Shown here in pieces: positions 8,678 through 15,855 of a stretch of DNA of 53,953 bases (its first letter is position 1; every line of letters begins with the position of its first letter). The stretch is from Alphaproteobacteria bacterium (GTDB lineage: Bacteria > Pseudomonadota > Alphaproteobacteria > M2410): assembly GCA_030614785.1 (NCBI GenBank), contig JAUWTJ010000021.1, positions 1 to 53,953 on the forward strand, in the 5' to 3' direction. Under the pieces are notes generated by a model. The model had not been told where the DNA came from. It worked only from the letters and a program-made list of their open reading frames with translations, and did no database searches. Made by a program: the position numbers and the translations under genes.

Positions 8678-9249
8678 CACTTCTGTCGCAAGACCGCCAA
8701 CACACTCCTTGTAAACTGATCGATATGATCCGTCAGGCTGTCTGTGAGGCGGCCATATGTTCTGTGAACAGAGGGCTGCATGACAATGCCAAGCGCCATG
8801 GCTCCCAGCAGAACTGGATCGCCCTCCGGGATCTCTTGCGCTTCGATCGCCTCGGCGATGATCTTTTCAACGTTATCAACCGGGTTCGGCCGCTTGCGTT
8901 CGCCAAACCGGTGGAAGAAAAGATGCTGAAAACGCAAATGATAGGCAAAGAGGAGGCGGTCCTCGTCAGCCAGGTGAACGTAGGTCGTGACAATGGCCCG
9001 GACCTTGTCCTCGAAACTCTGCGCCGAATCAGCGACCGCCTGGATCATATCGGCGAGACGGATGTGAATGGATTTGAACAGCTCGAAGGCGATCTCATCC
9101 TTGCTCTCGAAATGGCGATAGATAGCGCCTTCAGATATTTCAGACCGAGCAGCGATCTCCCGCGTTGTGGTGGCCGCGATACCTTTTTCGACAAAGAGCT
9201 CAAGGGAGGAGCGTAGAATTTTGGCTCGGGTGATTTGTCCGCGGTTCAT
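8677..9249 (-). CDS. TetR/AcrR-family transcriptional regulator
   Basis: One-component repressor of 190 residues. The N-terminal helix-turn-helix is clear: GIAATTTREIAARSEISEGA followed by IYRHFESKDEI, residues about 20-52. The C-terminal ligand-binding domain is helical and not assignable to a ligand. I chose the ATG at 9249 because GAGGT stands six bases upstream on the minus strand; an upstream ATG at 9261 adds four residues and lacks a ribosome site. The gene is divergent from an exported esterase gene, and a TGTGAG-N7-CTCACA palindrome lies between them, so it may control that esterase and itself. Confidence 0.92.
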   Translation of the reverse strand: MNRGQITRAKILRSSLELFVEKGIAATTTREIAARSEISEGAIYRHFESKDEIAFELFKSIHIRLADMIQAVADSAQSFEDKVRAIVTTYVHLADEDRLLFAYHLRFQHLFFHRFGERKRPNPVDNVEKIIAEAIEAQEIPEGDPVLLGAMALGIVMQPSVHRTYGRLTDSLTDHIDQFTRSVLAVLRQK

Positions 9250-9292
9250 AAATGACCTCATGGAATCGAAAGGTTGGGCCGGGAGGCCCCAA

Positions 9293-9311
9293 TGTGAGCG
9301 CCATTCTCACA
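9293..9311. promoter_or_regulatory. Candidate TetR operator between regulator and esterase
   Basis: TGTGAG (9293-9298) and CTCACA (9306-9311) form a perfect inverted repeat with a 7-nt spacer, 44 bp upstream of the regulator start and about 90 bp upstream of the esterase start. Position and symmetry suit a dimeric TetR repressor; binding is inferred. Confidence 0.4.
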
Positions 9312-9401
9312 GAATGTCTTGATTTATACAAGTGAGTGATTACTTTCTATTTCAGAGCGTATCGACCTTCCCGATATCGTGTGATGAATTTGAGGCGAAT
9401 G

Positions 9402-10343
9402 ATGAAATCCCCGAAAATCCTCCTTGCCCTGTTGGCCTGCCTGATCGCCGGAACTGCGTACATCGACCTCGTTGAAGAACCCTCGCAGGCGAGCGATAAC
9501 ATCAATGTGCCAACCGGAACATTCGGTGGCATGCAGCTCTGGGAAGACCTGCGGGTGTTGTCCGGTTGGCGTATTCAGCGCAATGTCGTGACCGGTCATC
9601 ATCGATTGCTTGATGACGGAGATATCAGGCGCGCCTGGGGATCCCGGGATGAATGTGACAGGGCTCTCAATTCTGCCCGCGCGGCCCATAATCTGAAAGC
9701 CAGCAGCGATCACGCCGTTGTCCTGCTACACGGTCTGGGGCGGACCAAATCCATGTACAAGTCCCTCGCAGCCAGGCTGGAGGCCGAAGGGTATGAAGTT
9801 GTCACAATCAATTACCCCAGCACGCGGCGTTCGATCAGCGCTCACGCAGATCAGGTTGAAGAGGTGCTTGGACACCTGGAGGGCATCACATCGGTCTCTT
9901 TTGTCACACATTCGCTTGGCGGCATCGTCATGCGCGCGGTGCTGGCTCGCGATGGCAGCTGGCGACAGACTCTGGAGCCGCGCCGGCTCGTCATGATGGG
10001 ACCTCCCAATCAGGGCTCAGTCCTTGCCCGCGAAGTCCCGAGTGCCGCCGACGGGATTATTGGCGCTTCGCTTGATGAATTGCGCAATGTCAACCTCGCA
10101 GAGTTTCCGGCCCCTGCGATCGAGTTTGGCATCATTGCCGGAGGCCGGGGGCAGGAGGGTTACAACCCGCTCATCCCCGGCAACGACGACGGTGTTGTAG
10201 CGGTCTCAGAGACCCGGCTGGCGGGCGCTTCGGACTTTCTGGTAGTGGACGGCCTCCACAGCTATCTGCCCTCAAATGAGACCGCTGCCACGGCCGCCGT
10301 TCACTTCCTCGCCCACGGGCAATTTCGTCCTGGAGAGGGCTGA
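9402..10343 (+). CDS. Exported alpha/beta-hydrolase (lipase/esterase-like)
   Basis: A 313-residue alpha/beta-hydrolase with an N-terminal signal or anchor helix (KILLALLACLIAGTAYI). The oxyanion-loop segment VVLLHGLGRTKSMY precedes the nucleophile elbow THSLGG, which carries the Ser; the first Gly of the usual GxSxG is Thr here. A probable acidic residue in GNDDGVVAVSE and the catalytic His in the VVDGLHSYLPSN region follow. The substrate is unknown; relatives are annotated as lipases or carboxylesterases. ATG 9402 has GAGG six bases upstream. In-frame ATGs at 9399 and 9384 and a GTG at 9336 are alternatives. It is divergent from the TetR gene. Confidence 0.85.
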   Translation: MKSPKILLALLACLIAGTAYIDLVEEPSQASDNINVPTGTFGGMQLWEDLRVLSGWRIQRNVVTGHHRLLDDGDIRRAWGSRDECDRALNSARAAHNLKASSDHAVVLLHGLGRTKSMYKSLAARLEAEGYEVVTINYPSTRRSISAHADQVEEVLGHLEGITSVSFVTHSLGGIVMRAVLARDGSWRQTLEPRRLVMMGPPNQGSVLAREVPSAADGIIGASLDELRNVNLAEFPAPAIEFGIIAGGRGQEGYNPLIPGNDDGVVAVSETRLAGASDFLVVDGLHSYLPSNETAATAAVHFLAHGQFRPGEG

Positions 10344-10352
10344 ATTCTGTGC

Positions 10353-10381
10353 TTGACTTGAACCGGGCCCAGCCTTATCAA
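10353..10381 (+). promoter_or_regulatory. Promoter of tRNA-Asp
   Basis: TTGACT (10353-10358), a 17-bp spacer and TATCAA (10376-10381) lie 53 bp upstream of the mature tRNA-Asp. The strong -35 is typical of stable-RNA promoters in alphaproteobacteria. Confidence 0.6.
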
Positions 10382-10434
10382 GACGGCCTCGTGCCGGTCC
10401 TGAACCGGCTCCTGGTGCCCGTTTGGGCCCATGC

Positions 10435-10511
<77 letters not shown>

Positions 10512-10632
10512 TTTTTCCTTCGGAATCTCCTGGATAAGTGGCGAACTGAGGATCTTCCGGGCGTCAGCACAACTTTTCGCTTTGTTGCCCGAGTTTCCGC
10601 TTCCCAAGCCCCCAATCATTTGATACATCCCC

Positions 10633-10658
10633 GGCTCCTCCTCCTTTCTCAAGGAGCC
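10633..10658 (+). other. Stem-loop just upstream of tRNA-Leu
   Basis: GGCTCCT (10633-10639) pairs perfectly with AGGAGCC (10652-10658) four bases before the tRNA-Leu acceptor stem. There is no T-run, so it is more likely a processing or leader hairpin between the two tRNAs than a terminator. Confidence 0.5.
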
Positions 10659-10662
10659 CGGT

Positions 10663-10750
10663 GCGGACGTGGCGGAACTGGTAGACGCGCAGCGTTGAGG
10701 TCGCTGTGGGATAATATCCCGTGGAAGTTCGAGTCTTCTCGTCCGCACCA
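10663..10750 (+). tRNA. tRNA-Leu(GAG)
   Basis: An 88-nt class II tRNA with encoded CCA. The acceptor GCGGACG pairs perfectly with CGTCCGC, the anticodon stem CAGCG/CGCTG holds loop TTGAGGT with anticodon GAG at 10697-10699, and the long variable arm contains GGGATAATATCCC. The T-arm is GGAAG/CTTCT around TTCGAGT and the discriminator is A73. Its last 24 nt plus five flanking bases recur downstream at 10821-10849. Confidence 0.96.
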
Positions 10751-10788
10751 ACTTTTTGCGCAGCAATCAGTCCTTTCCACGAACATTC

Positions 10789-10849
10789 GGGCGGCTCGAA
10801 CTGCTTCGCAGTTCAAGCGGGTTCGAGTCTTCTCGTCCGCACCAACTTT
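10789..10849 (+). repeat. Hairpin-headed element carrying a copy of the tRNA-Leu 3' end
   Basis: Positions 10821-10849 repeat 10727-10755 exactly (29 nt), covering the tRNA-Leu T-loop, the 3' acceptor strand, the CCA and five bases beyond. The upstream half is not tRNA: it begins GGGCGGCTC (10789-10797), then a hairpin GAACTGC-TTC-GCAGTTC (10798-10814), then CAAGCGGG. The T-stem cannot form properly here, so it is not a second tRNA. The 56-nt block 10789-10844 aligns without gaps to one on the minus strand at 53884-53829, whose tail is tRNA-Ser instead. Confidence 0.85.
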
Positions 10850-10883
10850 CCTCTGAGCCTGAAACAGGCCGTGCCATAGTCAT

Positions 10884-10911
10884 TTGATTTGGCCGCAGAA
10901 TCTCCTATACC
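10884..10911 (+). promoter_or_regulatory. Candidate mgtE promoter
   Basis: TTGATT (10884-10889) and TATACC (10906-10911) are 16 bp apart, 36 bp before the mgtE start codon. Each hexamer matches the consensus at four of six positions. The leader is too short for a Mg2+ riboswitch, and none was seen. Confidence 0.4.
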
Positions 10912-10947
10912 CTGGGTCGGTCGTTGGACGTCAGGTGGGTTGTGGTT

Positions 10948-12342
10948 ATGACAGATCAGAGTATCGCGGAAAATGGCGCACCGACCCATGACGTGGGCCA
11001 CACGCTTAATCCGGAATTCATCGACAAGGTCTGCGCCGCGCTTGAGGGCGACGACAGGGCCGGTGTCAGCGATCTTCTCGTCAAACTTCATGCCGCTGAC
11101 CAAGCTGACCTCCTCGGCCTTTTGCGCCCGTCACACCGCCGGCATCTGATCCGCCTGATGGGGGACATCCTTCATCCTGACGTTCTATCGGATGTCGAGG
11201 AAGATATTCGCGACGAACTCGTCGAGGTCATGGCGGACGAACACCTCGCCAACGCCGTATCGGAACTCGAGACCGATGATGCGGTTCATCTGGTCGAGGA
11301 TCTTGATGAAGCGCGGCGCGAGGAAGTTCTCGGGTTGGTCTCTGAAGGTGATCGGGCGGCTGTTGAATTCGGACTGACGCATGGCGACGAAACAGCCGGA
11401 CGTCTTATGCAAAGAGAGGTGGTCTCGGCGCCGGAATATTGGACCGTTGGCCAAACTCTTAAATATATTCACTCCAGCGCTGACCTGCCGCGCCGATTTT
11501 TCGAAATCTTTGTCGTCGATGCAAGATCTCATCCAGTGGGAACCATCGTAACGAGTACACTGATGCGCGAGGACCCCGACACCGTCCTCGAGGACATTAT
11601 GCAGACCAAGCAAACCCTTATTCCTGCTTCAATGGACGAAGAAGACGTTGCCTATCTTTTCGACCAATATCATCTGATCTCGGCAGCTGTAGTCGATGAG
11701 TTCGACCGGATCATCGGGATGATCACTGTTGATGATATCGTTGGCATTGTCCGGCAGGCAGCCAGCGAGGACATGCTGGCTCTTGCCGGGGTCCGTGAAG
11801 AAGAAGCCTTGTCCGATTCGGTCATTGAGACGACGCGGTTGAGATTTTCGTGGCTCTTTATCAATCTCATGACGGCCATCACAGCCTCCCTCGTCATTGC
11901 CGTGTTTGAAGATACCATCCAGGAAATTGTGGCGCTCGCCGTCCTCATGCCGATCGTTGCCTCGATGGGGGGCAATGCCGGGACGCAAACCCTGAGCGTT
12001 GCGGTCCGGGCGCTCGCCACGAAGGATTTGACGGCAACCAACGCTCTCAGAATTATCTACCGGGAAACTCTTGTTGGCGGCGTCAACGGCGTTCTGTTTG
12101 CCATCCTCATGGGGACCATCGGCGGCCTTTGGTTTGACCGATTTGAAATCGGTCTGGTGCTCGGTCTCGCCATGATCATCAATATGATCCTTGCTGGACT
12201 GGCAGGAATTTTAGTTCCGCTTGGCCTTGATCGGGCAGGGATCGATCCCGCCGTATCCTCCACCGTGTTCGTGACCACTGTGACTGATATTGTCGGCTTC
12301 TTTGTTTTTCTGGGACTGGCAACCCTGATGTTGATCGGCTGA
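10948..12342 (+). CDS. mgtE: Magnesium transporter MgtE
   Basis: Mg2+-gated Mg2+ channel of the inner membrane. The 464-residue protein shows the family layout: a helical MgtE_N domain (about residues 30-130) with the repeated LVEDLDEARREEVL-type helices, a tandem CBS pair (about 135-255) that senses cytosolic Mg2+, a plug helix, and five membrane helices (about 290-460). The pore signature MGGNAGTQTLSVAVRAL is intact. ATG 10948 is preferred, with AGGTGG ten bases upstream; a TTG at 10924 would add eight residues. The gene is preceded by the tRNA-Leu repeat region and followed 71 bp later by a kelch-protein gene. Confidence 0.95.
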   Translation: MTDQSIAENGAPTHDVGHTLNPEFIDKVCAALEGDDRAGVSDLLVKLHAADQADLLGLLRPSHRRHLIRLMGDILHPDVLSDVEEDIRDELVEVMADEHLANAVSELETDDAVHLVEDLDEARREEVLGLVSEGDRAAVEFGLTHGDETAGRLMQREVVSAPEYWTVGQTLKYIHSSADLPRRFFEIFVVDARSHPVGTIVTSTLMREDPDTVLEDIMQTKQTLIPASMDEEDVAYLFDQYHLISAAVVDEFDRIIGMITVDDIVGIVRQAASEDMLALAGVREEEALSDSVIETTRLRFSWLFINLMTAITASLVIAVFEDTIQEIVALAVLMPIVASMGGNAGTQTLSVAVRALATKDLTATNALRIIYRETLVGGVNGVLFAILMGTIGGLWFDRFEIGLVLGLAMIINMILAGLAGILVPLGLDRAGIDPAVSSTVFVTTVTDIVGFFVFLGLATLMLIG

Positions 12343-12413
12343 GCCTGAATTTGCGCTCTGCCAACATCTCAACTAAGCTGCCGCCAGACTTGAACAAGAG
12401 CTTGTGAGTATTG

Positions 12414-13391
12414 ATGAACCAGATAGTCCGAATTGCGTTGTATAGGGCATTGAGCGCGGTTTCCCTGATTTTTCTATCAACATTTTCGATGGCGCTGGCG
12501 GCCGGAACCTGGACGCAAAATTCGCGGATGACCGAAGGCGGCATCCTGCTGCAAGCGGCAAGCGACGGCAGTAATATCTATGTTGCCGGTGGATCATCGA
12601 TTACCGGGCCGAAGGCGTCCTTTGATCTTTATGATACGGTGAACGATCAGTGGCGGCCGCTGCCGCCGATGCCCACAGCGCGGGAGCGGTTTGGCATGGC
12701 CGCATTCAGCGGCCGGATTTATGTTTCAGGTGGTCGGGCTCGAGACGTGGATGAAGATACGCTATCCACCAGCGCTGCCTTGTGGATCTTTGACACCGTA
12801 TCAAGTGACTGGATTTTGAAAGCAGACATGCCCACGCCGCGCGTTGACCATGTTATGGTCAACTGCGAGGACAAGCTCTATGTCCTGGGTGGCACGGGAG
12901 AATTTTCCAACCGGATCTATATCTATGACCCTGCGGAGGATAAGTGGACCACGGCTGGCGCGACCATGAAAACTCCACGCAAGAATTTTGGAGTGGCGCG
13001 TGACGGGACGTCCATCTATTTGATTGGCGGCATAACGCCCGGCGGCAAGTTGCTGGATGACGTGGATGTCTTTGACACTGTGTCGCAAACCTGGACTTCC
13101 AGGGCCTCATTGCCAAAACCGCGCGCAGGTCTGGCTGCCGCCGTGATCGATGGCCGTCTTCATGTGGCGGGTGGGTCGACACCCGATCCGGCTCAAACCT
13201 TCAATGAGCATCTTTCACTGGGCGCAGGAGAAAACGCCTGGAGGACAGAGCCAGAGCTCCCGACAGCTCGTCACTCCATGGCCTACGCCCTGGCTGGCAA
13301 CAAATGGTATGTAATGGGTGGTGGCTCTGCAGCAGGGTTCTATACGCTTTTCTCAGCCGCCGATGCTGTTGAGTCCTACGACATCAACTAG
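12414..13391 (+). CDS. Exported kelch-repeat beta-propeller protein
   Basis: A 325-residue protein with an N-terminal signal peptide (cleavage likely after MALAA) followed by about six kelch repeats of around 48 residues. Repeats show the double Gly followed by Tyr/Trp spacing, for example IYVAGG ... WRPLPPMPTARERFGMAAF, LYVLGGTG ... WTTAG and WYVMGGGS. It should fold as a beta-propeller in the periplasm or outside the cell. The ligand and role are unknown. ATG 12414 directly follows an in-frame TTG at 12411; no strong ribosome site is visible. Its TAG overlaps, in a shared CTAG at 13388-13391, the stop codon of the convergent kinase gene. Confidence 0.85.
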   Translation: MNQIVRIALYRALSAVSLIFLSTFSMALAAGTWTQNSRMTEGGILLQAASDGSNIYVAGGSSITGPKASFDLYDTVNDQWRPLPPMPTARERFGMAAFSGRIYVSGGRARDVDEDTLSTSAALWIFDTVSSDWILKADMPTPRVDHVMVNCEDKLYVLGGTGEFSNRIYIYDPAEDKWTTAGATMKTPRKNFGVARDGTSIYLIGGITPGGKLLDDVDVFDTVSQTWTSRASLPKPRAGLAAAVIDGRLHVAGGSTPDPAQTFNEHLSLGAGENAWRTEPELPTARHSMAYALAGNKWYVMGGGSAAGFYTLFSAADAVESYDIN

Positions 13392-15085
13392 AGAACCGGT
13401 ATGCGGGTATCGGTCAGAACGCGCAAGGCTCCCGGAGCAATACTGATGGTGGCTGGGCCCCGGCAGGCATAGTCACCATCAATCTGAATCGCGTGGTTCG
13501 AGTTGATTTCCAGCGACTTTACACCTTCCATCTCTATACAATGGCGAGACTTGTTTTTGCTGAGAAGGTAAAGAATCAGGCTGAAAATGTTGCGGGTCGG
13601 AAACAGCAAGACTTCCAGTGCCCCGTCGTCAATAAGAGATTTTGGTGACAGTGTGTATCCGCTGGCATAAAGCTTGGTATTCTGCACAAAGACAAAAAAG
13701 GCCTGAAGATCCAGTCCTTCGCTTGTGCGTACGCGGATCCGGCGGAACGGGTATCGCATAATTTCACGCAGTGCGACCAGGGGGTAGGCCAGAGCGCCCC
13801 ATCTGCTTTTCGTTTTGGTGTCCACCTGACTGACCACATGGGCATCGAAGCCAATCCCGGCCATGATCGTAAAATGACGGTCGTTCACTCTGGCCGTATC
13901 GATCTGCCGGATCTCTCCCCGGGCAATAACCTGGCAGGCCAGGTGAACATTCGTCGGGATGCCTAGTTCAGTGGCGAGCAGGTTCGCGGTGCCCAGGGGG
14001 ATGATACCAAGCGCAGTATCGCTCATGGCCAGACCGTTGACCACTTCATTGATGGTCCCGTCACCGCCCGCCGCAACAACAACATCATATCCTTCTTGCG
14101 CCGCCTGTTTGGCCATTTCGGTGGCGTGACCGGCATAGTGCGTCCAGACAAGCTCCGGTTTGATACTGAAAGCGGAGAACGCTTTGACGATGGCCTCAAG
14201 CGTTTCACCCGAGGAGACTTTGTCTCGGCCTTGAATTTTCAACAGATGCCGCGCAATCGGCGGTAATTGGTATCCGCTTCCGGCGTTGCCATTCAGGATG
14301 ACCATGATCTTGTCATAGCGCTTCCATGGGATCGGCAAGACAGATCCAACCTGGTCAAGGTCGAAAGGGTTGTCGACATCCATTCCAAGTTCGGGATACG
14401 AAGAAACATAAAGACCAATTCTCCAGCCGAGGCGTTTGGAGAGGGCCTCTCCTATGTCCTCCAGGGACTTGCCTTCGAGCCCCAGAACCTTGATAAGATT
14501 TTCCGGATTCTTCCGATACTTTCTCAAGTCGCCGATGACATGTAGCCCATGAAACAGATTGCTGAATCTTCTGATGTAGTAGATTGACGCTCCGGTATAA
14601 AACTTGTCTTTAACCGGAATCCAGTTGCGTTCCACCGGCAGATCCCTACTTTCGAAGCTCGATTTTTCCACGTAGTGCAGAACCAGATCGTGACTACTGT
14701 TCTGGATGTGATGGACAGCATCAGAGATTGCTTCGGGCGTAAGAAAGGCCGCATCACAGAATGAAATGATGTAGCCAGGATGGCGCGGAGACTTTCGGTA
14801 CCAGGTCCAGCGTACATAGGAAATGCCGCGCATGACATTACGCACAAGGCTCGGCGTTGCATCAATGCGTTTATCGACAAAACGCATGCTTTCCAGCCGT
14901 TCGAGTTCTTCAGGACCAACCACAACAATTTTGCCGATGCAGTTACTTGCCCGGAAGGCCTCGACCACCCAGTCAAGCATCGGCTTGCCCAGGATCGGCA
15001 AGAACGCCTTGTTTTCCAATCCATGGTCGCTAAACAGCAAATTTCTGTCGCCACCCGTCAGAATTATGAGATTAGGTTTCTCCAC
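13388..15085 (-). CDS. Fusion of a MobA-like nucleotidyltransferase with a diacylglycerol-kinase-type lipid kinase
   Basis: A 565-residue two-domain protein. Residues 1 to about 250 resemble a GT-A/MobA-like NTP transferase: a modified N-terminal loop IILTGGDRN, a putative metal Asp in FCDAAFL (Asp111) and a C-terminal GMDVDNPFDL block. From about residue 258 onward is a YegS/DgkB-type kinase: NGNAGSG, the catalytic-domain signature AAGGDGTINEVVNGL (GGDGT at 340-344), LGTANLLA, GIGFDAHV and the C-terminal IQIDGDY. The kinase part probably phosphorylates diacylglycerol or a related lipid; the substrate of the transferase part is unknown. The start lies 155 bp from the bactofilin stop. It is convergent with the kelch gene. 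Confidence 0.88.
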   Translation of the reverse strand: MEKPNLIILTGGDRNLLFSDHGLENKAFLPILGKPMLDWVVEAFRASNCIGKIVVVGPEELERLESMRFVDKRIDATPSLVRNVMRGISYVRWTWYRKSPRHPGYIISFCDAAFLTPEAISDAVHHIQNSSHDLVLHYVEKSSFESRDLPVERNWIPVKDKFYTGASIYYIRRFSNLFHGLHVIGDLRKYRKNPENLIKVLGLEGKSLEDIGEALSKRLGWRIGLYVSSYPELGMDVDNPFDLDQVGSVLPIPWKRYDKIMVILNGNAGSGYQLPPIARHLLKIQGRDKVSSGETLEAIVKAFSAFSIKPELVWTHYAGHATEMAKQAAQEGYDVVVAAGGDGTINEVVNGLAMSDTALGIIPLGTANLLATELGIPTNVHLACQVIARGEIRQIDTARVNDRHFTIMAGIGFDAHVVSQVDTKTKSRWGALAYPLVALREIMRYPFRRIRVRTSEGLDLQAFFVFVQNTKLYASGYTLSPKSLIDDGALEVLLFPTRNIFSLILYLLSKNKSRHCIEMEGVKSLEINSNHAIQIDGDYACRGPATISIAPGALRVLTDTRIPVL

Positions 15086-15180
15086 AATCCATTGCCTTCT
15101 TCCCCGCGAGGAGGGTGATGGGTTCCGGGACTCGCCGTCAAGTTCAACCTGCTTACAGGGATTTCAAGATTTCGCCTCAC

Positions 15181-15211
15181 AAAAAAACCCCCGCAACGAC
15201 TGTCGCGAGGG
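15181..15211 (-). terminator. Rho-independent terminator of the bactofilin operon
   Basis: On the minus strand CCCTCGCGAC (15211-15202) pairs with GTTGCGGGGG (15197-15188) around a 4-nt loop, followed by seven T residues. It sits 30 nt after the bactofilin stop codon. Confidence 0.88.
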
Positions 15212-15240
15212 CTTCAGATATCTTTCGTGAGAGACTGTGA

Positions 15241-15855
15241 CTAGTCTTGTCCCTTCCGGTTGGACCCGCCTGTAAGACGTGAGAGGGCGGATTGGGCTTC
15301 AACCGGACCACGACCTCGGCCACCGGGGCTTCTGCGCCCCTCGGGCTTCGGCGGCGTGCCGAAGCTGTCCTTGCCGTTCTGCGCGCCGGAAGCCGGCATA
15401 CCAGCCCCGCCGGAACCCGCCATCAGATTTTTTACACCGCCCTTGCGCCGCGCGCCTCCGCCTTCACCCATCGGATTGTCAGAGTGACGACAGTTACCCT
15501 CAAAGAATGCGCCTGTTTCAACAGCAAGCGCCTGATGGTATATATCGCCTTCAACATGACTTGTCCCGGCAAGGTGAACCCGGTTTGCCCGGACACTGCC
15601 GATCACGCGGCCTCGAATGATCACTTCCTCGCAGTTGACTTCACCGTGGACCGTTGCCTTTTCGCCGATTGTCAGCGAGCCACTCTCGATATCACCTTCG
15701 ACCCTGCCATCAACCTGTATGTCACCGGTTGCGACCAGTGAACCATGAACGATCATATCAGTGCTGATAATTGACGGCGCGGATTTGACCATTCGCCTGG
15801 CTTGCTGCGCGGTCTGTACGTGTTGGTTTTCTGTCTCTTTAGCTTTTGAGAACAT
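15241..15855 (-). CDS. Bactofilin (polymer-forming cytoskeletal protein)
   Basis: A 204-residue bactofilin. The central part (about residues 30-130) is the right-handed beta-helix built from short repeats such as MIVHGSLVATGDIQVDGRVEGDI, ATVHGEVNCEEVIIRGRVIGSV and HVEGDIYHQALAVETGAFFEG. The Gly/Arg/Pro-rich C-terminal tail is probably disordered. Bactofilins assemble into nucleotide-independent filaments that position cell-wall enzymes. AGGGCG stands upstream of the ATG at 15855. The gene overlaps the end of the upstream M23 peptidase gene by 17 nt, so the two proteins are translationally linked, as in other bactofilin/M23 pairs. Confidence 0.93.
   Translation of the reverse strand: MFSKAKETENQHVQTAQQARRMVKSAPSIISTDMIVHGSLVATGDIQVDGRVEGDIESGSLTIGEKATVHGEVNCEEVIIRGRVIGSVRANRVHLAGTSHVEGDIYHQALAVETGAFFEGNCRHSDNPMGEGGGARRKGGVKNLMAGSGGAGMPASGAQNGKDSFGTPPKPEGRRSPGGRGRGPVEAQSALSRLTGGSNRKGQD

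Noticed and set aside
10850-10947. Mg2+ riboswitch before mgtE
   Set aside because: The leader is under 100 bases and shows no M-box or comparable fold.
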